Part shown: positions 21,942-29,951 of the stretch, in pieces | How the letters are laid out: each line of letters starts with the position of its first letter | Position numbering within the stretch: position 1 is the stretch's first letter | Source of the DNA: a virus | IMG/VR virus record: IMGVR_UViG_3300032275_000012 | Span: 1-33,396 of that record | Length of the DNA stretch: 33,396 nt | Strand: one strand, 5' to 3' | Translations under genes and position numbers: made by a program | The notes under the pieces: model-generated | The model's database searches: none | What the model was told of the DNA's origin: nothing | The model's input: the letters and a program-made list of their open reading frames with translations, nothing else

Positions 21942-23036
21942 ATGTCAATAGCAACATTAGATTATTTGCAACCTACATCTCCAGATGTAAATATAAGTAT
22001 TGCAACAAAAGCAGGAAAATATAACCAAGCTACGTTAGCTAGATTTGCTCATGTAAACTTAGTAATAGATAAAGTAAATGAGATTATAACTTCTGTAGGA
22101 GCTGATGGTTATCAAGGATTGATAGATGCAACAGATCCATGTCCAATAGGATTAAAAGGATGGTATTGGAGAGTAGATACAGGAGGACAGTTTGCAACAG
22201 ATGGTCCACTTGTAGAATCAGGAGACCAGATTATATGTACTAGTGACAATGCAGCAACAGGTGTATGGTCTGTAAAAGGAAGTAGCTTTATGATTGTACA
22301 GAAAAATATGGTATCATCAACTGCTACTATATTAAGAACAGGTACTAGTGAATCTGATTTTGTAAGTCCAAAAACATTAGCAGATGCAGGACTAGCTTTT
22401 GCCACTAATAACATATTGACTTTATCTGGTGGAACAAATGCACAATTAGCATTAACAGCAACCACTGGTTCAAAAGGATTTGCAGTAACAAGCACAGCAC
22501 AAACACAGAATGATTTAAATACTATTAGTACTTCTACAGCAGTAACTACATCAGCTTTAATGAAAGCATTAGATGTAACAATGGTAACTACTGGAGTCTC
22601 TACAAATAACATGATAGAAGTAGCAAGATACACTTTATCATCAGAAGTTAAAAATGGTCAATGGGTAAATGCTGTATGTGCAAAGATAGATTTTGGAGCA
22701 ACAGGATATGTTACAGGAGTAGCAGGAGTAGTATGTGCCGAGTTAGATATGCCGACAACAACACCAGTAGGATTAGCCGGTACATATACTTGTTTTGAAG
22801 CAGAGTTGAATATGGCAGGATTAAGTGGTGGAGTACCTATATCTGCAATGTCGGTAAGTGTATGGGGAGCACATGCAACAGATTTTGACACTAATGGATA
22901 TTTATTTGATATATCTGGAGTAACTTATGGTGCAGGTGGAGTATTTGGAAGTAATTCTGATACAGCTACACGTTCACTAAGAATAAGAGTTAATGGTACT
23001 CCATATTACATTATGGTAGCAGAAGCAACAGCATAG
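21942..23036 (+). CDS. Capsid decoration or head-fibre protein, 364 aa
   Basis: The protein is rich in Ala, Thr, Gly and Val and almost free of charged clusters, typical of a beta-rich virion surface protein. The N-terminal part (ATLARFAHVNLVIDKVNEI) looks like a virion-attachment helix, followed by WSVKGSS and VSPKTLADAG, patterns common in phage fibres. The C-terminal ~140 residues repeat beta-strand-like segments (VCAELDMPTTTPVGLAG, VSVWGAHATDFDTNGYLF). It stands alone between two terminators directly after the capsid gene, which fits a decoration or head-fibre product made in bulk. It is not a catalytic enzyme by sequence. Confidence 0.65.
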   Translation: MSIATLDYLQPTSPDVNISIATKAGKYNQATLARFAHVNLVIDKVNEIITSVGADGYQGLIDATDPCPIGLKGWYWRVDTGGQFATDGPLVESGDQIICTSDNAATGVWSVKGSSFMIVQKNMVSSTATILRTGTSESDFVSPKTLADAGLAFATNNILTLSGGTNAQLALTATTGSKGFAVTSTAQTQNDLNTISTSTAVTTSALMKALDVTMVTTGVSTNNMIEVARYTLSSEVKNGQWVNAVCAKIDFGATGYVTGVAGVVCAELDMPTTTPVGLAGTYTCFEAELNMAGLSGGVPISAMSVSVWGAHATDFDTNGYLFDISGVTYGAGGVFGSNSDTATRSLRIRVNGTPYYIMVAEATA

Positions 23037-23045
23037 ATATAATTT

Positions 23046-23079
23046 AGTGTCCCATATTAATAGTATGGGATACTTTTTT
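23046..23079 (+). terminator. Rho-independent terminator, rightward
   Basis: AGTGTCCCATA (23,046-23,056) pairs with TATGGGATACT (23,064-23,074), 11 bp with one G-U, around TTAATAG, then a T-run to 23,079. Confidence 0.8.
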
Positions 23080-23082
23080 ATT

Positions 23083-23090
23083 TATATTTG
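23083..23090 (+). promoter_or_regulatory. -7 promoter box TATATTTG
   Basis: An exact TAnnTTTG match between a terminator and the gene start at 23,112. The leader reads TATATTTGTA, then ATAATC and ACCAATAAA. The same TATATTTGTA and ACCAATAAA pair occurs at 29,920. The -33 element is not clear because the terminator occupies that place. Confidence 0.5.
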
Positions 23091-23111
23091 TATATAATCA
23101 AAACCAATAAA

Positions 23112-23609
23112 ATGAAATTATCTGAATTAATTAGTCTTTATACTAACTTAAAGATTTGTGAAACTCTAAATGGTAAATCCGAGAACATTACTAAGTTTTT
23201 ATATGGAATAGTAAGGAATATCATTCTTATAGAACCAGAAATAAAGGTATATGAAATAGTATCTGCATTTACTAAAGAATATATAGAGTATGATAAAAAT
23301 AGAGTAGAATTGTGTAAGCATCATTCAAATAAGGATGGAAATGGGAATCCTATTATTAAAAATAATATATATGACATATTGGATATAGACGGTAATATGA
23401 AAGAAGATTTTATAAAAGATTTAGAGAAGTTAAATAAAGATAATAAAAGTGTAATCGACTATAGGGAAAATCAATTATTAGAAATAGAAAAACTTAAAGA
23501 AGAAGAAATAGAGATAGAATTATATAAAATCAAATTAGGATATATTCCTGAAGATATATCAAAGCATGTAGGTTTGATGAAGAGTATAATGTGTATTATC
23601 GAAGAATAA
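23112..23609 (+). CDS. Conserved small phage protein, DUF1617-like, 165 aa
   Basis: A helical, charged protein with KITKFLYGIVRNIILIEPEI-like layout (residues ~24-44), followed by YIEYDKNRVELCKHHSNKDG and a coiled, acidic C-terminal half (LLEIEKLKEEEIEIELYKIK). This order (two helices, 'Y.e..k.rvelc..ya.kDe.Gnp', acidic end) is that of a small phage family resembling DUF1617; its role is unknown. I choose ATG 23,112 over 23,088 because the longer form overlaps the promoter box, and the shorter begins MKLSELISLY after an A-rich leader. Confidence 0.7.
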   Translation: MKLSELISLYTNLKICETLNGKSENITKFLYGIVRNIILIEPEIKVYEIVSAFTKEYIEYDKNRVELCKHHSNKDGNGNPIIKNNIYDILDIDGNMKEDFIKDLEKLNKDNKSVIDYRENQLLEIEKLKEEEIEIELYKIKLGYIPEDISKHVGLMKSIMCIIEE

Positions 23610-23630
23610 GAACAGTTTAAAAATATTATT

Positions 23631-23948
23631 ATGAGTATAGGTAATTTAAAAGATAGTGGAGGTAAGGGTACTAATTATCCTTTTCAGTTAAAAGTATTAC
23701 AGTTGTTAGGTCAGATAGTAACAATGGTAAGTGGTGGAACTCCATCATTATATTGTGATATAATAGCAACTGCCGGACAAACGGTATTTATACCACCTAA
23801 CTTCTCTTTAGCAGTAGGAGAAGTTCCATTAGTATTAGTAAATGGTATAGCACAACCTAATGGATGGACAGTGCCTATTTTAGATGCTTTAACTTTTAGT
23901 CCTGATCCATTATTTGCAGGTGGAGAACATATCGTAATAATAAAATAA
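23631..23948 (+). CDS. Small virion/fibre-type protein, 105 aa
   Basis: It starts MSIGNLKDSGGKGTNYPFQL, a signature I recall at the N-terminus of many small virion-associated proteins of Bacteroidota phages ('MSiGNLKDyGnKGnNfPyQL'). The helical start (residues ~15-35) is followed by a beta-sheet domain (YCDIIATAGQTVFIPPNFSL). No membrane or signal part is present. It ends one base before the large fibre gene, so it probably works with it, for example as an attachment or capping part. No enzyme motif is visible. Confidence 0.65.
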   Translation: MSIGNLKDSGGKGTNYPFQLKVLQLLGQIVTMVSGGTPSLYCDIIATAGQTVFIPPNFSLAVGEVPLVLVNGIAQPNGWTVPILDALTFSPDPLFAGGEHIVIIK

Positions 23949-23949
23949 T

Positions 23950-26900
23950 ATGAAGAAGATAATATTGCTTATAACAATAATGACATTATCTGTATTAGGA
24001 TATAGTCAGATAACAAGACTGAACATATATTCTATTAAGGATTCAACTACAGTATTTGGAATAGAATTGCCAAGATATACTACTATATTAAATAATTTAG
24101 ACGGTAAGTTATGGCAGTTAACAGCAAATGCAATATCTACAAAGACATTAGAAACATCTACTAAGAGATTAATAGGTGGAGGTGGAAGTGGAGGAGTTGA
24201 AGTAGATCCTATATATGCAGGAGATTCTGTTAATATAGTTTGGTTTTCTGACTTAATTAATATTATACCATTATCAGATACATTGAGTTGGTTAGAACCA
24301 GTTATTTCTATTAGGAATTATACTGCATGTACGAGTGGAGATTCATTAGAGCGATATATAGCATTAACAACAGGAAGCGGATGGACAGCGAATAGAGTCT
24401 ATGAATGTAATGGAGCTTCATGGATTGAAACGATTCCAGTGGCAGGAAATGCTATAACAGTAATAGATTCGGGAAAAGTTTATGTATATAACGGTAGTTC
24501 TTGGATAGTCCAATTAACTACTAATTACTGGGTTAAAACTTATGGGAATAAACTATTTAATACTAATGGTGGCGATGTTGGCATAAACAAAACTAATCCT
24601 ACAGCAACATTAGATGTTAATGGAACTATTAGAAGTAGTTTGCCAATGTATCCAGCCGCATTATATATATCTGGAAAGATGTATCAAAATGGAGATAGTA
24701 TAACAAGCTTTAATACAAATAAACTTACAATATCTTCGGGTATTAATTCTGGAAATACGGCTTATATATCAATGAGAACAAATAATGGCAACACTGCCAC
24801 TACCGAACGCTTTAGAATAACTGCAAATGGAAATTTTTTATATCGAAATGTTAATTCTACAACAGGAGCAACCAGGTTCGCTGTATTTAATGGTGATAGT
24901 CTTAAATGGCAAACTGTAACGTTATCTAATTACTTATTATATTCAGATACTGCATCTTTAGTGGGAACTAAATATTATATTAATTCTCAAATTGCATCCA
25001 ATAAGTTTTGGAGCAGAAATATTTCAAAAATTTACCCAACAACATTAACAGATAGTGTAGGAATAGGGACTAATTCGCCGACTGCAAGATTGCACGTTAA
25101 AGGCTCAGTAGCAAATTCAACAGCGTATGCGGAAAAAGTAGATAATAGTTCTAATCAAAAACTATTATACGTAAGAAATGATGGACAAATAGAGTTTAAA
25201 AATTATACGTTTCCTATTGCTGATGGTGCAATTAATCAAGTATTAAAAACAAATGGTAGTGGCACATTAGGATGGGCAACTGCTACATGGCAACAAGATA
25301 GTTTGTTGCGTAAATCAGATGGCACAGTACTCTTCACAACATTCCCAAATGATTCTTCAATTAAAGCAGGAAAGGGAGCGTTAAAATATGTTGTAACAGG
25401 TAATGGTAACGCTGCATTTGGTTATAATGCAGGGAGTGGATTAATTAATCATACCAAGAATTATTCGTCGTATTTCGGCATTAACTCTGGCATTTCTGAC
25501 ACATCAGATTATAACAACATGTTTGGTTACGAATCTGGATTACATAACCTATCTGGACATGATAATTTATTTTTCGGGTATAAGTCTGGATATGCTAATA
25601 CGACAGGTTACCAGAATGTTTATATTGGAAACAACTCTGGATTAAAAGGAGTTGGAAATTATTCAAATGTATTTATTGGGAATAACACAGGAAAAGATAG
25701 TACTAGTATTTTTTCATCTGTATTAATTGGTGAGAGCGCGGGCATTCATGCAAAGAATTCATTAATATCAATTGGGGCTAATTCGGGGTCGTGGACAACT
25801 GGAAATTCAAATACTTATGTGGGGGTGAGTAGCGGGCAATTGAACACTACTGGTCGTGATAATACTTATTTTGGTGCTTCCGCCGGAATTACTGGAGTTG
25901 TTGCAAGTTTTTGTACATTAATAGGCTCATCATCAGGATATGCAAATTTAGGCAATTATAATAGTGCCCTAGGATATAGAGCATTATTTGCAAACACTTC
26001 TGGGACTCATAATTTAGCGTTAGGGCACGAAGCTTTATTTGCAAATACAACAGCTACAGAGAATGTGTCTGTTGGCGACAACTCTTCGCATTCATTAAAT
26101 GCAAGTTACAACACGGTAGTTGGCACATTTGCAAATAATGTCGGAACAGGAACGAGTAATACATTAGTTGGGAATAGAGTTATGTTTGAGGCATCTGCTG
26201 GCACATATAACGCCATGTTTGGATTCAAATCAGGAACTGGAAACAGTGGAAGTTATAATGTGTTCATGGGGTCGCAAACTGGTTATGCCACAGCAGCAGG
26301 TTCAAGAAATATTTTCATAGGATATAAGGCAGGTTACTCTAATACAGGCTCTGATTCAATTGTTATGGACAATGAGGATAATAGAGCTAATCCTTATTTC
26401 TCGGGTAATATGTCCACTCATAAAATGAGAATTAACGCTACGATTGATTGTCCTCGTGGTGTAACAACAGATATGACTGCTCTTAACTTAACAGGCTCGA
26501 TTAACGACTTTTATCAAACTAATATACAAAATACGAGCACAGGCACAGGTGCTCAAGCTGGGTACTCAGCTACAGCAGATAATGGAACTGCTACGACTAA
26601 CTTTATGTGGATGGGAATAAATAATTCTACATATAATAATCCACAACCCTATAATGTTGGAAGTGCTGGAGATGGTAATATCCTTAGTCTTTATAATAAC
26701 TTGTGCATTGCTAATGGTTCGGCAGGAAAAGGTATATACTTTTACACTGGTGGTACTGCAACAAGCAATAGGAGAGCTTTTTTAGATAGTTTAGGTTTGT
26801 TTGGAATAGGACAATTAGCCCCAACTGCAAGTTTACACGTTAAAGGTTCAGGTGCTACAAGTGCAACTTATAGTTTAAAAGTAGAGAATAGTTCAAATGC

Positions 26901-27393
26901 AAATTTACTAAGTGTAAGAAATGATGGTAATGTGATAATAAGTGGTTTACTATCTGCGAAGAACCCTCATTCAATATTATACCTAACGGGTGCAACGTAC
27001 AGTATTAATCAAGGGGTTAACGATACGACCAAACTAACGCCTACATACGTAACAAAAGAAGCCAACAACATGACAATAGTTTCTAATGCTGCAAGAGTAG
27101 ATTACGCAGGAGCTTATGTAGTTTCTTTCTATTTTTCTGGTTATGCCGCAAATGGAGATGACTACGAAGTAATCCCAAGAGTATTAAGAGGAGCTAGCTA
27201 CTTACCCATAAGCGCAGATGCTAAATGCTTATTTCATGGAGATGGTGCTAACGACCCTGATAGTAATGGTTGGAGGTGGTATCTTGATGATTTGCAAGTG
27301 AACGATCAGATATCGGTGGCAATAGTGAATAAACAGACTGCTGATTATACTTTCGTTGAGATACAATTTGACTGTGAATATAAGATAGAATAA
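23950..27393 (+). CDS. Giant fibre-like protein with signal peptide and YadA-like repeats, 1147 aa
   Basis: Residues 1-20 form a Sec signal peptide (MKKIILLITIMTLSVLGYSQ), an unusual start for a tail fibre. Next come low-complexity beta segments (to ~375) and a repeated LHVKG module (~380-415, again ~959-995). Residues ~470-810 hold a head-stalk repeat of the YadA/trimeric-adhesin kind: units like NMFGYESGLHNLSGHDN, NLFFGYKSGYANTTGYQN, NVYIGNNSGLKGVGNYSN. The last ~130 residues (ending FDCEYKIE) resemble a C1q/TNF-like jelly-roll tip. Repeats of this type make trimeric fibres for host binding; a C-terminal tip would contact the surface. No chaperone domain (endosialidase type) is seen. The secretion signal suggests either capture of a host surface adhesin or export of the protein. 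Confidence 0.8.
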   Translation: MKKIILLITIMTLSVLGYSQITRLNIYSIKDSTTVFGIELPRYTTILNNLDGKLWQLTANAISTKTLETSTKRLIGGGGSGGVEVDPIYAGDSVNIVWFSDLINIIPLSDTLSWLEPVISIRNYTACTSGDSLERYIALTTGSGWTANRVYECNGASWIETIPVAGNAITVIDSGKVYVYNGSSWIVQLTTNYWVKTYGNKLFNTNGGDVGINKTNPTATLDVNGTIRSSLPMYPAALYISGKMYQNGDSITSFNTNKLTISSGINSGNTAYISMRTNNGNTATTERFRITANGNFLYRNVNSTTGATRFAVFNGDSLKWQTVTLSNYLLYSDTASLVGTKYYINSQIASNKFWSRNISKIYPTTLTDSVGIGTNSPTARLHVKGSVANSTAYAEKVDNSSNQKLLYVRNDGQIEFKNYTFPIADGAINQVLKTNGSGTLGWATATWQQDSLLRKSDGTVLFTTFPNDSSIKAGKGALKYVVTGNGNAAFGYNAGSGLINHTKNYSSYFGINSGISDTSDYNNMFGYESGLHNLSGHDNLFFGYKSGYANTTGYQNVYIGNNSGLKGVGNYSNVFIGNNTGKDSTSIFSSVLIGESAGIHAKNSLISIGANSGSWTTGNSNTYVGVSSGQLNTTGRDNTYFGASAGITGVVASFCTLIGSSSGYANLGNYNSALGYRALFANTSGTHNLALGHEALFANTTATENVSVGDNSSHSLNASYNTVVGTFANNVGTGTSNTLVGNRVMFEASAGTYNAMFGFKSGTGNSGSYNVFMGSQTGYATAAGSRNIFIGYKAGYSNTGSDSIVMDNEDNRANPYFSGNMSTHKMRINATIDCPRGVTTDMTALNLTGSINDFYQTNIQNTSTGTGAQAGYSATADNGTATTNFMWMGINNSTYNNPQPYNVGSAGDGNILSLYNNLCIANGSAGKGIYFYTGGTATSNRRAFLDSLGLFGIGQLAPTASLHVKGSGATSATYSLKVENSSNANLLSVRNDGNVIISGLLSAKNPHSILYLTGATYSINQGVNDTTKLTPTYVTKEANNMTIVSNAARVDYAGAYVVSFYFSGYAANGDDYEVIPRVLRGASYLPISADAKCLFHGDGANDPDSNGWRWYLDDLQVNDQISVAIVNKQTADYTFVEIQFDCEYKIE

Positions 27394-27410
27394 TTTAATT
27401 AAATAAAAAT

Positions 27411-27803
27411 ATGAAAACAATAATTTTAATTGCCTCAATGTTAATTTGTTCAGTGATTGTTAGTGCTCAAATTAACCCAAATAATAACATGAAAAAACTT
27501 ATTATTAACGAAAAAGTTCATTTTGAAGATGACAGCTTAACAAGTTGTTATGTTGTGATTGATGAAAGTGTTCATTACGGTAGCTCGATGACGTCTACAG
27601 TTACATTATTCACTTATAAAAATAAAAATAAAGTAATAAAAAATAAGAATTATTATTTAAACGTAGATGAAATTCCTAAGGTAATAGAAATTAGCTTAAC
27701 TAACTCATTGTCTAATTATAATACTAAGATTGCCGAAATTGTTAAGGCGAAGTTATTAATACTTAACCCTACGTGGAATACTGCTAATATAACTATTGAA
27801 TAA
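27411..27803 (+). CDS. Secreted small protein with signal peptide, 130 aa
   Basis: The N-terminus MKTIILIASMLICSVIVSAQ is a clear Sec signal peptide in the Bacteroidota style (cleavage near AQ). The mature part is beta-rich and hydrophilic (NNMKKLIINEKVHFEDDSLT, VTLFTYKNKNK) and has no known motif. It follows the fibre gene by 17 bp, which also has a signal peptide, so the two are probably made together and may act together outside the cytoplasm. Adaptor, inhibitor or surface-modifying roles are all open. Confidence 0.75.
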   Translation: MKTIILIASMLICSVIVSAQINPNNNMKKLIINEKVHFEDDSLTSCYVVIDESVHYGSSMTSTVTLFTYKNKNKVIKNKNYYLNVDEIPKVIEISLTNSLSNYNTKIAEIVKAKLLILNPTWNTANITIE

Positions 27804-27804
27804 T

Positions 27805-28020
27805 ATGGAATCAATACTAGAAAGCTTGTTTCAATTAAGATACTTAGCGATAGCTGTAGTATTAGTAATTACATTAATGGGCATTGCATCAATATTTAAG
27901 CCTAAGTTCCCATTAAGTAGAGTAATAACCATAGGAGGTATTATATGCTTTCTTTATATGGTATTGTTCGTTTTAAGTCTATTGTTTTTTGCAGTATATA
28001 ATTCAATTAAAAGCATGTAA
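27805..28020 (+). CDS. Small two-pass membrane protein, 71 aa
   Basis: Two long hydrophobic helices (residues ~12-34, YLAIAVVLVITLMGIASIF, and ~43-65, GGIICFLYMVLFVLSLLFF) are joined by a basic loop. I start at ATG 27,805, one base after the stop of the secreted protein, rather than the overlapping upstream ATG at 27,796. Its size and topology fit a holin or pinholin-type protein, and it opens a run of membrane proteins before the endolysin. Which member is the actual holin is not shown by sequence. Confidence 0.65.
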   Translation: MESILESLFQLRYLAIAVVLVITLMGIASIFKPKFPLSRVITIGGIICFLYMVLFVLSLLFFAVYNSIKSM

Positions 28021-28023
28021 AAC

Positions 28024-28485
28024 ATGATATACCTTTGGCTAACATCAATAATAATTTGGATAATCTTTGCTTATTTCGACAGTAAGTTCGAGAAGAAAGA
28101 AGATTATCATTTTGCAAGTGCTTTATTTACTTGTTTAGTAGCGTTTTTATTTCCTTTTACAATGGTGTTTTTAAATACCGACATTGTAAATTATTACGAA
28201 GGAGTAAAATTTGCAATAACTTTGACGAGTAGTTTCCGCTTAAGTTTAGGGTTAATTTGTTTATTACTAATTAAAATATGTTCTATTCCATTTATAATAT
28301 TAACAATTAAATGGATAGTATTTGATCCTGCACGCAATAAGTTTATGGGTCAGGATTATTTTTATTATGGAGATAATCCTAAACCTGTAGCAAGAGGGAA
28401 TATGGATAGAATGTTCGGAAAATATCAGTTTATAATCAAATGGATTTTGTTAATATTGTCAATAATACTTTCAATATATTACTAG
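28024..28485 (+). CDS. Polytopic membrane protein, 153 aa
   Basis: Four hydrophobic segments: ~1-19, ~32-54, ~70-103 and ~136-152. Between the third and fourth is a soluble loop (KWIVFDPARNKFMGQDYFYY, then DNPKPVARGNMDRMFG). This loop, with 'FDP..N...G...fYyG...k..DR', is one I recall in small Bacteroidota-phage membrane proteins of unknown role. It is 3 bp from the preceding gene and one base from the next, so it is part of the lysis-region operon. Function unknown; a holin or antiholin role is possible. Confidence 0.65.
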   Translation: MIYLWLTSIIIWIIFAYFDSKFEKKEDYHFASALFTCLVAFLFPFTMVFLNTDIVNYYEGVKFAITLTSSFRLSLGLICLLLIKICSIPFIILTIKWIVFDPARNKFMGQDYFYYGDNPKPVARGNMDRMFGKYQFIIKWILLILSIILSIYY

Positions 28486-28486
28486 T

Positions 28487-28894
28487 ATGAAATGGTACTT
28501 TAACTTAACTGCACGGAGACAGATTACAATAGCTGTATTAATATTCGTATTAACAGGATTAATAGGATATGCTGCAATGGCAATAGTTAATGGAGTAAGT
28601 AAGATAAGTAAAGTAACTGAATTAGAAAAAGAGGATTCTTTAATAAAAGATAAAATCAAGACACTAGAAGATTGCTATAAGGAACAGAAAGATAAGAGCA
28701 TTGAACTTAATACTGAAATATGTAAAAGTTTAGGATATATTAATTCCAAATTAGATACTTTACAGACAGGATTTAATGATTTTAAGGAAAAACAATATAA
28801 ATACAATAAAAGATTATCTGAAGGCAATAACGTATTATTACGTAGCTTAGATGACATTTTTAACATAAGAAGATTGACAAGTAATAACAATTAA
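28487..28894 (+). CDS. Spanin-like anchored coiled-coil protein, 135 aa
   Basis: A short basic N-tail (MKWYFNLTARRQ) leads into one membrane helix (~13-35, ITIAVLIFVLTGLIGYAAMA). The rest (~40-115) is a long charged coiled coil (ELEKEDSLIKDKIKTLEDCY). This is the plan of an inner-membrane spanin (Rz-like), which spans the periplasm to help break the outer membrane at lysis. No outer-membrane lipoprotein partner with a lipobox is seen nearby. It lies between two membrane proteins and just before the holin-like gene, which supports a lysis role. Confidence is in topology, not in homology. Confidence 0.6.
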   Translation: MKWYFNLTARRQITIAVLIFVLTGLIGYAAMAIVNGVSKISKVTELEKEDSLIKDKIKTLEDCYKEQKDKSIELNTEICKSLGYINSKLDTLQTGFNDFKEKQYKYNKRLSEGNNVLLRSLDDIFNIRRLTSNNN

Positions 28895-28907
28895 AAACAA
28901 AGAAATC

Positions 28908-29273
28908 ATGAAAAAAACAAGTGTATTTGTAAAAGGGTTAATAATGGCAATAGTAGGATTTGTTGCTAACTATATTGGAAATACTGATAGTTCGTTAATT
29001 GATTGGGCGTATATGGGAATTGCCACAGGAATATTCACAGTAATTTATTTAATTACGAATTTCACGTTCCCATCAATATCAGTAGCAGGAGTACTAGACC
29101 TAAGAGACATGCTTAAAGGAGTGTTGTTAGCAGGAGCAATGGCAATTTCAGATATTATAGCATCAGTATCAACAGCAAAAGATATTGATTGGAAATTAAC
29201 ATTAATGGCAGCAATAATCGCTATGCTTGGATATTTGAGTAAAACTATTGTAGGTACAGGAAAAGCAAAATAA
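28908..29273 (+). CDS. Holin-like protein, 121 aa
   Basis: Four hydrophobic segments (residues ~8-23, ~31-52, ~68-86 and ~96-113: GLIMAIVGFVANYIG, MGIATGIFTVIYLITNFTFP, LKGVLLAGAMAISDIIASV, LTLMAAIIAMLGYLSKTIVG), a short basic start and a basic tail (GTGKAK) fit a holin. The stretch NFTFPSISVAGVLDLRD is like 'NFxFPS.s...l.l.D' in Bacteroidota-phage membrane proteins near endolysins. It is followed by a terminator and then the endolysin. It would make the inner-membrane holes that time lysis. Confidence 0.65.
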   Translation: MKKTSVFVKGLIMAIVGFVANYIGNTDSSLIDWAYMGIATGIFTVIYLITNFTFPSISVAGVLDLRDMLKGVLLAGAMAISDIIASVSTAKDIDWKLTLMAAIIAMLGYLSKTIVGTGKAK

Positions 29274-29290
29274 GTTGTTTAAATAAAAGT

Positions 29291-29334
29291 ACCTCCCATG
29301 CCTCTTTACAATGCACACTTGGGAGGTCTTTCCT
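29291..29334 (+). terminator. Hairpin with T-rich tail, probable terminator
   Basis: ACCTCCCA (29,291-29,298) pairs with TGGGAGGT (29,320-29,327), with an inner TGC/GCA pair, followed by CTTTCCTT. The T-run is imperfect. The endolysin start lies 4 bp beyond, so some read-through or a processing role is likely. Confidence 0.55.
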
Positions 29335-29337
29335 TAA

Positions 29338-29916
29338 ATGCTATATAATATGTTTACTAAAGAACAAATATTAAAAACAATAGGAGATAAAGGATATTCT
29401 TTAGATAAAAGAATAGGTTATCCTAATCTCGTAGGAGTACGTTTTTTAACTAAGATTAATTCATTTGATGATGAATTATATGTTTTAACTTATGACAATA
29501 GTGGAGATATAGACATAGAAAAATATTCTATTACAACAGATCCAGGTTTATATGCTATACATCATACAATTAATCCTAAAGGTACTGCAATTATTGTTCC
29601 TGGGTTTTATAAAGACTTATGGACATTTGGATTACATAAGGGAAAGTATAAAGCATTTGTGCAGTTAAATAAAGTATCAGTATATAGAGACAATAATAAA
29701 GATAGTGTTTATGATTTAATCCCAGAAACAATAGATAATGGTATCTTTGGAATAAATCTACATAAGGCAGGATTGACTTCTATTGTAGTTGACAATTGGA
29801 GTTATGGATGTCAAGTATTTAAAAATTCTGATGATTTTGATAAAGTGCTTAAACAGGCAGAATCAAGTGGGTATAATAAATTCAATTATATTTTATTAAA
29901 TAATATTGATATATAG
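29338..29916 (+). CDS. Endolysin, L,D-transpeptidase-like fold, 192 aa
   Basis: The C-terminal half holds GINLHKAG (H142) and VDNWSYGCQVFKNSDDFDKV (C158), then the family end FNYILL. This 'H...W-S-x-G-C-Q' pattern is the catalytic His/Cys of YkuD-like L,D-transpeptidase-fold enzymes; phage members are taken as peptidoglycan hydrolases. The N-terminal ~60 residues are a less clear domain (KTIGDKGYSLDKRIGYPNLV). It lacks a signal peptide, so it would need the holin to reach the wall. It follows the holin-like and spanin-like genes. A start at 29,350 (MFTKEQ) is nearly as good. The assignment as a hydrolase rather than a cross-linker is inferred from context. Confidence 0.7.
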   Translation: MLYNMFTKEQILKTIGDKGYSLDKRIGYPNLVGVRFLTKINSFDDELYVLTYDNSGDIDIEKYSITTDPGLYAIHHTINPKGTAIIVPGFYKDLWTFGLHKGKYKAFVQLNKVSVYRDNNKDSVYDLIPETIDNGIFGINLHKAGLTSIVVDNWSYGCQVFKNSDDFDKVLKQAESSGYNKFNYILLNNIDI

Positions 29917-29919
29917 TAT

Positions 29920-29927
29920 TATATTTG
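29920..29927 (+). promoter_or_regulatory. -7 promoter box TATATTTG
   Basis: An exact TAnnTTTG match 25 bp before the start at 29,952. TATATTTGTA and ACCAATAAA also occur together at 23,083. No -33 TTTG at 19-21 bp is seen. Confidence 0.5.
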
Positions 29928-29951
29928 TACAATAACCAATAAATTTAAAAC

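Noticed and set aside
22112-22633. Minus-strand frame of 173 codons
   Set aside because: It is antisense to the 364-aa decoration/fibre gene, whose repetitive Ala/Thr codons open the reverse frame.
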